From the NCBI RefSeq assembly GCF_017877355.1, contig NZ_JAGIPR010000002.1, positions 124,001 through 188,000 of the forward strand: DNA of 64,000 nt, written 5' to 3'. The position numbers were made by a program, and so were the translations under genes. This DNA is from Chryseobacterium jejuense (GTDB lineage: Bacteria; Bacteroidota; Bacteroidia; Flavobacteriales; Weeksellaceae). How positions within the stretch are numbered: position 1 is the stretch's first letter; the number at the start of each line of letters is the position of its first letter. Below, piece by piece: positions 53,537-61,618 of the stretch. The notes beneath the pieces are model-generated. The model was not told the origin of the DNA and did not search any database. It saw nothing but the letters and a program-made list of their open reading frames with translations.

Positions 53537-53647
53537 GTTATGACGTATTGTTTTATTATTGCATTGTGAATGTGGAAAATAGCAAGCTTAGAAGGAATAG
53601 ATTTTTAATGGCTAAGTTCCTGAAAAAAACAAAAAACTAATAACCTT

Positions 53648-53688
53648 ATCCCACGCTCTGATTTTATGGAGTTTGGGATTTTTCTTTT
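53648..53688 (+). terminator. Possible terminator in the spacer before the surface protein
   Basis: ATCCCA..CTC and GAG..TGGGAT form an interrupted stem (53648-53679), followed by TTTTTCTTTT. Confidence 0.4.
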
Positions 53689-53690
53689 AT

Positions 53691-53813
53691 ATGAAAACTC
53701 AGAAAGCGCACGAATTTCCTCCAGATCCTTACGAATATTCATTTACTAAAATCCAGGGGAACTTTTATTCTATTTTTGAAAACGCTTTTAGCAAAGCATT
53801 ATATAACTATTAA
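53691..53813 (+). CDS. Possible 40-residue protein
   Basis: ATG 53691 opens a 40-codon frame with a plausible composition (MKTQKAHEFPPDPYEYSFTK at its start), right after the terminator-like T-tract. It is the first of two small frames between the LytTR gene and the surface protein. No family recognised; it could be chance. Confidence 0.25.
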   Translation: MKTQKAHEFPPDPYEYSFTKIQGNFYSIFENAFSKALYNY

Positions 53814-53840
53814 CCATATGTAAAATTAACCAACAAATTT

Positions 53841-54230
53841 ATGAGAGTGATAACTTTAATTTTCATGATTCTACCTAAGGCTTTATCTCTAATCGCATTT
53901 GTTGGGATAGTCATTTCTTCAGTTTGTGCTTTTATGAGCTGCAAATTATACCTTAAAAAACAAAAGGATATACAATCTATTACGCTGTATAAAATGTTCA
54001 GGCGTGCTATCAACACGATTGTATATATGAAATGTTTCCCTGAATGTATAAGAAATGGTATACCGAAAATTTCATTTCCAAGAGGTGAAGAGAGATCAGA
54101 TAATAATGTAATTTTCAAAACGTCTGATACTATTTGCAATGAAAGCAAATCTCAAAAAATATACTCTATATTTGCCTACTATAAAAAAAATATAGAACTA
54201 AATAACCATTACAAACTTTTATTAAGATGA
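53841..54230 (+). CDS. Possible small membrane protein overlapping the surface protein gene
   Basis: 129 residues with an N-terminal hydrophobic segment (VITLIFMILPKALSLIAFVG and on to about 33) and a basic remainder. Its TGA overlaps the ATG of the surface protein gene in an ATGA, the classic coupling overlap, which favours a real gene; composition is otherwise weak. A minus-strand frame here (53810-54148) is equally open. Not recognised. Confidence 0.35.
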   Translation: MRVITLIFMILPKALSLIAFVGIVISSVCAFMSCKLYLKKQKDIQSITLYKMFRRAINTIVYMKCFPECIRNGIPKISFPRGEERSDNNVIFKTSDTICNESKSQKIYSIFAYYKKNIELNNHYKLLLR

Positions 54231-57200
54231 GGAAGAAAATTACCCTATCCTTACTTTTGATGCTTTTTCTCATGGCATCAAAAATTTCAGCTCAGTGCAC
54301 AACAGGGATTCAATATCCTGCTGGGATTCATCAAGCGACTGGTGCAGCTGGCTCGAATACGATCAACTCCGATGCAAGAACCGGCGAATATACCAATGTG
54401 CATATTGAACCATCAAAGTATTATACCTTTTCCACATCGGTATCTACTGATTATATAACAATTACCAATAACACAGGTACACAAGTAATTGCCTCTGGGG
54501 TTACACCTGTAAGTTTTGTTTCGGCTTATAATCAAACGGTTCGGTATTACATTCACCAAAATGCACAATGCCAAACCACCAATCAGTTTGCACGAACAAG
54601 AAAAGTAACTTGGGTTACGGCTCAAGCGTGTTTAGATGTGACACCAACAGGTGTTTCGAATATTTCACCAGTATCATGCACAATCAATTATACTACGCCT
54701 GCCACTGCACCTGCTTTTGGCTATCAAGCTTATGTGAGTACTTCATCTGCCACGCCAGGAGCAACAGTACCAGTATTTACTTCTACAACAAATTCGCTTT
54801 TTGTTAATGATTTAAACCCAGATACTAGCTATCATTACTGGTTGCGTTCTGATTGTGATTATCAAAAAAGTGCTTGGATATATGGTGGGACTTTTACAAC
54901 AATTTCTTCACTGTTATGTAATAGTGCCTATAATGGCATTTATCCTTCAGCTACCATTACACCAAACTGTACAGGGAGTGATGATTTTTTTGCCACGAAT
55001 GTAAAAAGTGGTAGTTTTTCCAATATAGCTGTTGTTCCAAACACTCAGTATCAATTTAAAACCAATTATGGTACCGATTTTATTACCATTACTAACGCTT
55101 TAGGGACGGTTGTTTTGGCAAGTGGTACAAATCCTGTAAATTGGAATTCGGGCTCTACTTCTGGAGTTGTTCGTTTTTATTCTCATGACAATGCCCAATG
55201 TGGTTACGGTATGACTACAACAAATCCGCGTAATAAATATGTAAATTGTATTACAACATCTGTTACTTGTATACCTCCATCTAATTTGGCAGTGGCCAAC
55301 ATTACTTCCAATTCTATAAGAATGTCTTGGGCTGCTCCAACGAATGTACCAAGTAGTGGTTATGAAATTTATATGGTCACTACAAATACGGCTCCAACAG
55401 TCAATAGCACAGCTACACATACCAATACTACTACAACGAAAGACATTAATGGTTTAACAGCGGGTGTTACCTACTATTATTGGATTCGATCTAATTGTGG
55501 TACAGAAAAAAGCAGCTGGGCTTCAGGTGGCTCTTTCACAACAAACCAATCATTAAGTTGTAATGGAGCTATTTATGGTTTGTATCCAGATGCTGCTTTT
55601 ACGCCTTCATGCACTGGTAGTGCGGAGACTATTACTTCTAGTGCTTTTGCAGGACAATATTCTAATGTAAATATTACTGCCAACCAACAATATGTGTTCT
55701 CTTCTTCCGTGGGAACTGATTTTATAACAATTACCAATAGTGCAGGAACTTCAGTTTTAGCAAGTGGCCCAACACCATTAAGCTGGTCTTCAGGTACAAA
55801 TACAGGTGGGATACGTTATTATTTACATAGTAATTCTAACTGTGGATCACAAAATACAAACAGAACTAAATATATTCAATGTGCAACAGCTGTAAATTGT
55901 GGATTACCTTCACAATTATCGGTTTCTAATATTACATCAAATTCTTGCAGATTGAGCTGGACAGCACCAGCAACAGCGCCAACAAATTATGATATTTATA
56001 TTATTACATCCAATACTGCACCAACAAGCACTACAACACCTTCTGCAACAACCACATCGGCAGGTGCGGGAGTATTGAATGGAATTTCGGCAGCGACAAC
56101 TTATTATTATTGGATAAGATCTAATTGTAATGGAGCTAAAAGTGCTTGGGTTTATGGTGGAAGTTTTACTACACTTGCTGCTTTAACTTGTAATGGGGCA
56201 ACGCATGGTTTATATCCAAATGCTACTTTTACCCCAACCTGTACTGGTAGTCCGCAACAAATTGTTGCCGATGCTTATGCTGGTGAATATTCAAACGTAA
56301 ATGTAGTTTCTAATACACAATATACTTTTTTTAGTTCGAATTCCTCAGATTATATTACAGTAACCAATGCTTTAGGAAATACGGTTCTAGCATCAGGTAC
56401 TACACCTCTAAACTGGGTTTCGGGTACTTATTCAGGAGTTGTTAGATATCATATAAATACCAATGCCTCTTGTGGTACACAAAATACAAATAGAATAAGA
56501 TATATTCAATGTATGGGACTAGCTACTTGTGGAGTTCCTAGTAATTTATCAGTATCTAATATAACTTCAAATTCTTGCAGCCTTAATTGGTATCCGCCAG
56601 CAACTATTCCTACTAATTATGAAGTATATTTATCTGCAGTAAATACAGCACCTGTAAGTGGAACAGCTGCAACTTACTCAACAACTGGCCCTGGAATAGC
56701 TTCATTAAATCCATTAACATCTTCAACTACCTATTTTTATTGGGTGCGTTCTAATTGTAATGGAACAAAAAGCAACTGGGTTTCTGGAGGAAGCTTTACG
56801 ACACTTCCTACAGGTTGTTGGAAAATGGTAAGTACAGGTATGAGTCATTCGCTTGGAATAAAATCAGACGGAACACTTTGGGCTTGGGGGTCCAATGATT
56901 TTGGGCAATTGGGTGATGGAACAACCATCGCAAAAACAGCTCCGGTACAAATTGGAACGGCAAATGACTGGCAAAGCGTGAGCGCGGGCACACTTCATAG
57001 TATGGCTATTAAAACCAATGGCACACTTTGGGGATGGGGAATTAACGGAAATAGCCGATTAGGTGACGGAACAACTAACGGTCGAGTTTTCCCTGGTCAG
57101 ATAACTTCAGACACGAACTGGCAGAGTGTTTGTGCTGGAGATGTAAATACACTAGCCATAAAAACCAATGGAACGCTTTGGGCTTGGGGTTATAATGGGA

Positions 57201-58123
57201 ATGCTCAATTTGGAGATGGAACAACTAACAACCGATCGACTCCTTATCAAATAGGAACAGCTACTAACTGGCGTAGTGTTGATGTAGGATCGGTACATAC
57301 GCTGGCTACTAAAACTGATGGAACACTTTGGGCATGGGGAACCAATTCATACGGTCAGGTAGGAGACGGCACTACAGCTACTAGATTTACTGCCTTACAA
57401 ATAGGAACCGAAACTGATTGGCAGGATGCTGCTGCTGGAGGTTTTCATTCCGTAGGATTAAAAACGAATGGGTTACTTTATACTTGGGGTAAAAATCTTT
57501 ATGGACAGCTTGGTGATGGTACGAATACCTCTAAATCAGCACCTAATGCAGTGTATGATGGTGTTAAAAGTATTAGTGCCGGTTCTGATCATACTGTAGG
57601 AACTACTTCTTATGGAAATATGTGGTTCTGCGGTATGAATACCTTTGGTCAATTAGGTGATGGAACAACCGCTAGTAAAAACACTATTACAGTGACCAAT
57701 TCAAACAATCATCAAAAGGCTATAACAGGATTTGATCATACTTTCTTATTAAATTATGATAGCTCTATTTCTAGCTGTGGTTTAAATGGAACAGGACAAT
57801 TAGGTAATGGTTCCACAGCGAATAGTTCTTCGTTTGTATCTCTTACATGTCCTGTAAGTAATCTGGCAGTTGAAGAAACTATATCTTCAACAAATAATTT
57901 AAAAGTTTTCCCAAGTCCTGTAAGTGATATTTTAAATATATCTTCTGATCAAAAAATTATCTCAGTAACAATTTTGAATACTGCAGGACAATTGATCCTG
58001 ACCAAAGTGATCAACAATAAAATAGCAACAGTTGATGTTTCAGGATTGATATCAGGAGTTTATATGGTGAAAATAAATTTAGATAACAGAAATGTAAAAA
58101 CAGTGAAAGTAATTAAAAGATAA
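54227..58123 (+). CDS. Large T9SS-secreted surface protein: four repeat+FN3 units and an RCC1 propeller
   Basis: 1298 residues. A signal peptide (to about 22) is followed by four units of about 210 residues. Each unit has a Cys-flanked beta domain (first Cys at YNGIYP, CNGATHGLYP and similar; YITITNA...VLASG) and a fibronectin type III domain ending in YYYWIRSNC and SGGSFTT. Residues about 863-1207 are seven RCC1 repeats (HSLGIKSDGTLWAWGSNDFG, LGDGTT), enough for one seven-bladed propeller. Residues about 1223-1298 are a type A T9SS sorting tail (NLKVFPSPVSDILNISS to VKTVKVIKR), which directs export through the outer membrane and cell-surface attachment. It is probably an adhesin or ligand-binding surface protein. 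Confidence 0.93.
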   Translation: MRKKITLSLLLMLFLMASKISAQCTTGIQYPAGIHQATGAAGSNTINSDARTGEYTNVHIEPSKYYTFSTSVSTDYITITNNTGTQVIASGVTPVSFVSAYNQTVRYYIHQNAQCQTTNQFARTRKVTWVTAQACLDVTPTGVSNISPVSCTINYTTPATAPAFGYQAYVSTSSATPGATVPVFTSTTNSLFVNDLNPDTSYHYWLRSDCDYQKSAWIYGGTFTTISSLLCNSAYNGIYPSATITPNCTGSDDFFATNVKSGSFSNIAVVPNTQYQFKTNYGTDFITITNALGTVVLASGTNPVNWNSGSTSGVVRFYSHDNAQCGYGMTTTNPRNKYVNCITTSVTCIPPSNLAVANITSNSIRMSWAAPTNVPSSGYEIYMVTTNTAPTVNSTATHTNTTTTKDINGLTAGVTYYYWIRSNCGTEKSSWASGGSFTTNQSLSCNGAIYGLYPDAAFTPSCTGSAETITSSAFAGQYSNVNITANQQYVFSSSVGTDFITITNSAGTSVLASGPTPLSWSSGTNTGGIRYYLHSNSNCGSQNTNRTKYIQCATAVNCGLPSQLSVSNITSNSCRLSWTAPATAPTNYDIYIITSNTAPTSTTTPSATTTSAGAGVLNGISAATTYYYWIRSNCNGAKSAWVYGGSFTTLAALTCNGATHGLYPNATFTPTCTGSPQQIVADAYAGEYSNVNVVSNTQYTFFSSNSSDYITVTNALGNTVLASGTTPLNWVSGTYSGVVRYHINTNASCGTQNTNRIRYIQCMGLATCGVPSNLSVSNITSNSCSLNWYPPATIPTNYEVYLSAVNTAPVSGTAATYSTTGPGIASLNPLTSSTTYFYWVRSNCNGTKSNWVSGGSFTTLPTGCWKMVSTGMSHSLGIKSDGTLWAWGSNDFGQLGDGTTIAKTAPVQIGTANDWQSVSAGTLHSMAIKTNGTLWGWGINGNSRLGDGTTNGRVFPGQITSDTNWQSVCAGDVNTLAIKTNGTLWAWGYNGNAQFGDGTTNNRSTPYQIGTATNWRSVDVGSVHTLATKTDGTLWAWGTNSYGQVGDGTTATRFTALQIGTETDWQDAAAGGFHSVGLKTNGLLYTWGKNLYGQLGDGTNTSKSAPNAVYDGVKSISAGSDHTVGTTSYGNMWFCGMNTFGQLGDGTTASKNTITVTNSNNHQKAITGFDHTFLLNYDSSISSCGLNGTGQLGNGSTANSSSFVSLTCPVSNLAVEETISSTNNLKVFPSPVSDILNISSDQKIISVTILNTAGQLILTKVINNKIATVDVSGLISGVYMVKINLDNRNVKTVKVIKR

Positions 58124-58212
58124 GTAAAATAAAGTATCAGATATGTTGATATCATATTTTTTTAACCATAATAATTGATTTTCAATTCTCTACAATAGAA
58201 AATGAAAAACAG

Positions 58213-58245
58213 AAGAGGCCGTCTCACAACTGAGGCGGTTTTTCT
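58213..58245 (+). terminator. Terminator of the surface protein gene
   Basis: GAGGCCGTCTCA and TGAGGCGGTTTTTC pair around CAAC, followed by T-rich sequence. Same type as the hairpin at 36917. Confidence 0.7.
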
Positions 58246-58282
58246 TGTTAAAAAGTAAATAATTTTTATATATTTTGATTTG

Positions 58283-58301
58283 TTTTTTTTTTTTTTTTTT
58301 T
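58283..58301. repeat. 19-nt T homopolymer
   Basis: A run of 19 T lies 29 nt before the transposase start. It is a likely slippage and assembly-error site and may change spacing in the transposase promoter. Confidence 0.9.
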
Positions 58302-58330
58302 GTATATTTATTTGGTAATCAATCAGATGT

Positions 58331-58692
58331 ATGGCTTTTAAACATTATAATCAAAATCAGCTGGTTTTATTTCCACATACTTTTGACGATCTGATTCCTA
58401 TGGATCATCCTGTGCGGATTGTAAATGAAGTTTTAGACAAGATCAACATCAGCCCTTTATTAGATGCATACCGCAAAGAAAGTAACGCTAGCTATCATCC
58501 CCTGATGATGCTCAAAGTGATGGTTTTTGCGTATATGGAAAATATTTATTCCTCCCGTAAGATAGAAAAGGCCATGCGGGAAAATGTTTTGTTCATGTGG
58601 CTTTCCAATATGAATATTGCCGATCATAATACCATTGCCCGTTTTCGAAGCCAGAAACTGCAAACTGCATTTAAGGATGTCTTTACACAGGT
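58331..58692 (+). pseudogene. IS1182-family transposase, N-terminal fragment
   Basis: MAFKHYNQNQLVLFPHTFDD and on to FRSQKLQTAFKDVFTQV is the N-terminal DUF772-type domain of IS1182 transposases. The protein should continue for some 350 residues with a DDE domain. Here it breaks after about 120 residues and runs into unrelated DNA (in-frame stop at 58714). What follows in another frame is the tail of a helicase gene, so the IS was truncated by a deletion that joined the two. Confidence 0.85.
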
Positions 58693-59064
58693 GGTTTTTA
58701 TGATGCATTTTTAAATCTATCTTATGATGAAGTTTTGAAGTTTTGGAAACATATACAAAATGAAACAGTCTTTTCTACAAAACATGGAACTAAAGGTGAT
58801 GAATATAGAAATGTTTTAACAGTTATAGATGATACTGAATGGAAACAAGAGTATAACTTCAATAACTTTTTTAATGATTTAGAAGAAAAGGAGGAAAGGA
58901 AACTTCGTACACGTAATTTATTTTATGTAGAATGTTCCAGAGCAAAGGAAAATCTTGTAGTATTAATGTTGTCAAAAGTAGACGATTTAGCTCTTGAAAA
59001 TATAAGAAAATGGTTTAAAGAAGAAAATATCTTAGATATAGAGGAATTTATTAAACCTGAATAA
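58693..59064 (+). pseudogene. C-terminal fragment of a UvrD-like helicase
   Basis: The frame opens in the junction near 58693 (GFYDAFLNLSYDEVLKFWKH) and runs to 59064. It carries late SF1 helicase motifs: KHGTKGDEYRNVLTVIDD (motif V region, the GTKG-EF type) and RTRNLFYVECSRAKENLVVL (motif VI). About 120 residues remain; all ATP-binding motifs are gone. UvrD helicases of this type are partners of nucleases in defence systems such as Gabija, but the fragment is too short to name the system. A new ATG at 58735 could make a 109-residue peptide. Confidence 0.8.
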
Positions 59065-59097
59065 AAATATCTAAACAAATTATTATTTTAACAGAAT

Positions 59098-60348
59098 ATG
59101 AAATCACCTTTAAATATACATCCTCCTAAAAATTGGCAAGACTTTGAAACTTTATGCTTGAAGCTTTGGGGGGGAATATGGAAGATTCCCAATGAAATCG
59201 AATTTAATTCAGACAATGCACAAGGTCAAAACGGAGTTGATATTTATGGCCCGGTAAATAATGGATTAAATTATAATGGAATACAGTGTAAAAATAAGAA
59301 GTTAAATTTGATTAATGGTTTGCCTAATAGAATTACCATAAAAGATATTCAAGAAGAAATTGATAAAGCTAAAGGCTTTCAACCTAGTTTAAGTAAACTA
59401 ATAATTGCAACTTCACTTCCTAAAGATCAAAAAGTTGAAGAATATGTTAGAACAACAAGTGTAGAAAATATAAAAAATGGCCTTTTCTCTATTTAAATTT
59501 GCTTCTGGGAGTTTTTTGAAAGAAAATTATCTGAATTTCCAGAAGTCTATAATTGGTATGTTAAAAATGAAGATTTTCATAGGGTTAGAAAGGTTTCTAT
59601 AACTTTTGACAATGGAGGCAACGAAATTATTTGTCATCCAAAATTCCAAAAAAATATTAATCGTTATATTCTAAAGCCAAAAATAGAAATTTTAGAGGAG
59701 GAAGTTGATTATAGTGTTCCATTAAGTAGAGTTATAGATAAATATGATTCTTTAGACAAAGCAATTAATAGTATTCCTAAAAATAGCTTGAACGAGATGT
59801 TTAAAAAGATTAATTTTAATAACCACCCTCTTCATCTTAAATATAAATGGGAGCAAAATTGTTGGTTAAAACTTCAAATTACAAATACTGGTCAATCGGT
59901 AATTGAAGACTATAAAATTGAACTTGAATTTGAAGGAGATTTTGAAAAAGTTGGAGCGGAAAGCGGTCATTTCTTATATAATCCTAATTATATAAATAAT
60001 GTTAAGGAATATAGAAATTCTAATAAGGCTTTGATTATTGTTCCAAAAGATCAAACACTTGTCCAAGGAGATAGTTTTACTTCCGGAAATTTTTATATTG
60101 AACCAAAAGTAGGAGAAGGTTCTGAAGTTAGATTAAATTGGAAATTATTATCTCGGGACTTTACGGATACAGGTAGTTTGATAATAAAAATTATGCCTAA
60201 ATTTCATAAAGTTTTTTTAGATAATGAAATTGATAATATAGAAGATGTGCGCGAAGAAATTTCATATAAACTTATTGAGAGACCAGGAATGTCTCAAATA
60301 GGTTATGTAGATTATTTTGATAAAGAATCAGATTATAATTTTGAATAA
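59098..60348 (+). pseudogene. Mrr-like restriction endonuclease gene with one premature stop
   Basis: One frame encodes 416 residues but is broken by a single TAA at codon 133 (59494-59496); before and after it the frame is intact. The N-terminal part is a PD-(D/E)XK nuclease of the Mrr/effector type: NWQDFETLCLKLWGG (Glu17), GQNGVDIYG (Asp48) and IQCKNKK (Gln63-x-Lys65). After the stop, FWEFFERKLSEFPEVYNWYV continues the same domain, and residues from about 230 on form a separate beta-rich domain (WLKLQITNTGQSVIEDYKIE). The 132-residue peptide might still fold. A stop-codon readthrough or sequencing error should be excluded before calling it dead. Confidence 0.75.
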
Positions 60349-60353
60349 AAACT

Positions 60354-61355
60354 ATGTTAGTTAATCAATTTGACCAAATTATTACTTTAATAAAACAAGC
60401 TCAAAATAATGCTTTGAGATTGGTAAATAAAGAATTAATCAATCTCTACTGGAACATTGGAGAATATATCAGTAACAAAGTAGAGAATTCTGAATGGGGA
60501 AAATCCGTAGTTGAAGAACTTGCTAGTCATATTCAAAAAACAGAACCGGGAATAAAAGGTTTTTCAGATAAAAATCTTTGGAGAATGAAGCAGTTTTATG
60601 AAACTTATAAAGATTTTCCAAAACTCTCACCACTGGTGCGAGAAGTTTCTTGGACAAATAATCTGATAATTTTTTCGAGAGCAAAAACTAATGAAGAAAA
60701 AGAGTTCTATCTAAAATTATGTATAGATGAAAGGTTTAGCAAAAGAGAATTAGAAAGGCAAATTTCTTCTTCTCTTTTTGAGAGAATAATGATTGGAAAT
60801 GAAAAACTCTTACCAGTGTTGAGAGAATTACACCCCAATATTTCAAATACCTTTAAAGACAGTTATATATTTGACTTTCTAAATCTTTCTGAAGCCCATA
60901 ACGAAAGTGATTTGCAAAAAGGATTAGTCAGTCAGTTGAGAAATTTTATCTTGGAATTAGGTAAAGATTTTCTTTTCATTGGCGAAGAATACAAACTACA
61001 AGTTGGAAATAGTGATTTTTATGTTGATTTATTATTCTATCATCGAGGATTGCAGTGTTTGGTCGCTTTTGAACTCAAAGCGGATAAATTTAAACCGGAA
61101 CATTTAGGACAACTCAATTTTTACCTTGAAGCATTAGATAGAGATGTAAAAAAGTCCAATGAAAATCCCAGTATTGGAATATTGCTTTGCAAAGATAAAG
61201 ACAGCGAAGTGGTGGAATATGCTTTAAGTAGATCGCTTTCCCCTACGATGGTTTCAGAATATAAAACACAACTTCCGGATAAAAAAATACTTCAGAAAAA
61301 ATTGCATGAATTGTTTGAAAAGTCTAAAAATATAGATTGGAATAAAGAAAGTTAA
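60354..61355 (+). CDS. YhcG-family PD-(D/E)XK nuclease (DUF1016)
   Basis: 333 residues, intact. The N-terminal DUF1016 winged-helix part (about 1-150: NKELINLYWNIGEYISNKVE, KGFSDKNLWRMKQFYETY) and a C-terminal PD-(D/E)XK domain (about 170-320) with GNSDFYVDLLFYHRGLQCLVAFELK (Asp, then Glu-x-Lys) and LGQLNFYLEALDRDVK. YhcG-like proteins are Holliday-junction-resolvase-fold nucleases frequent in defence islands and mobile elements, and their role is poorly known. Five nt separate it from the broken nuclease gene. Low GC like its neighbours. Confidence 0.93.
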   Translation: MLVNQFDQIITLIKQAQNNALRLVNKELINLYWNIGEYISNKVENSEWGKSVVEELASHIQKTEPGIKGFSDKNLWRMKQFYETYKDFPKLSPLVREVSWTNNLIIFSRAKTNEEKEFYLKLCIDERFSKRELERQISSSLFERIMIGNEKLLPVLRELHPNISNTFKDSYIFDFLNLSEAHNESDLQKGLVSQLRNFILELGKDFLFIGEEYKLQVGNSDFYVDLLFYHRGLQCLVAFELKADKFKPEHLGQLNFYLEALDRDVKKSNENPSIGILLCKDKDSEVVEYALSRSLSPTMVSEYKTQLPDKKILQKKLHELFEKSKNIDWNKES

Positions 61356-61394
61356 TAAAAATTTAATCCCCTTTTTGGCTACCCTAAAAAATTA

Positions 61395-61431
61395 AAAACC
61401 TCTGAAAATAAAATAATTTCAGAGGTTTTTT
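61395..61431. terminator. Terminator after the YhcG-type gene
   Basis: AAAACCTCTGAAA and TTTCAGAGGTTTT pair perfectly, with a T-run on the plus side and an A/T flank on the other. Confidence 0.85.
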
Positions 61432-61450
61432 GTACCCAGGACCGAACTAC
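61431..61450 (-). other. Possible attachment-site remnant (tRNA 3'-end-like)
   Basis: Minus-strand GTTCGGTCCTGGGTACA resembles the T-arm and 3' end of a tRNA (TTCG, CCTGGGTAC) but lacks the rest of a tRNA and part of the T-loop. It sits just ahead of an integrase gene, where an att site would be expected. Not a functional tRNA gene. Speculative. Confidence 0.3.
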
Positions 61451-61618
61451 CATATTTTTTTAGTGAATTTTAATTAGTTTTAATTGTTCGTATATTGTTA
61501 TATTTGAGTAAGATAAAATTTGATTGTTTAAATTTTAGTCAGTTTTTTTGATTTTAATTTTTAAAATGATCCCCTTTTTATTCCCCCTTTATTTTGTTTC
61601 ATCTATTTTAAATTTAAA

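Noticed and set aside
53795..53840. ATTAACCA direct repeats before the 53841 frame as operators of the second LytTR regulator
   Set aside because: Two copies exist but with a 15-bp period, which does not fit the 21-bp geometry of LytTR sites; AT-rich context makes chance likely.
58735..59064. An intact 109-residue gene
   Set aside because: The frame is open well upstream of this ATG and matches only the C-terminal motifs V and VI of a UvrD helicase, so it is a fragment.
59788..60348. A separate 186-residue gene
   Set aside because: It is in the same frame as the nuclease gene starting at 59098, and coding-like sequence continues without a break between the TAA at 59494 and this ATG.
61431..61450. 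A tRNA gene
   Set aside because: Only a T-arm-like 3' segment is visible; no anticodon arm, D arm or matching acceptor strand lies upstream on that strand.
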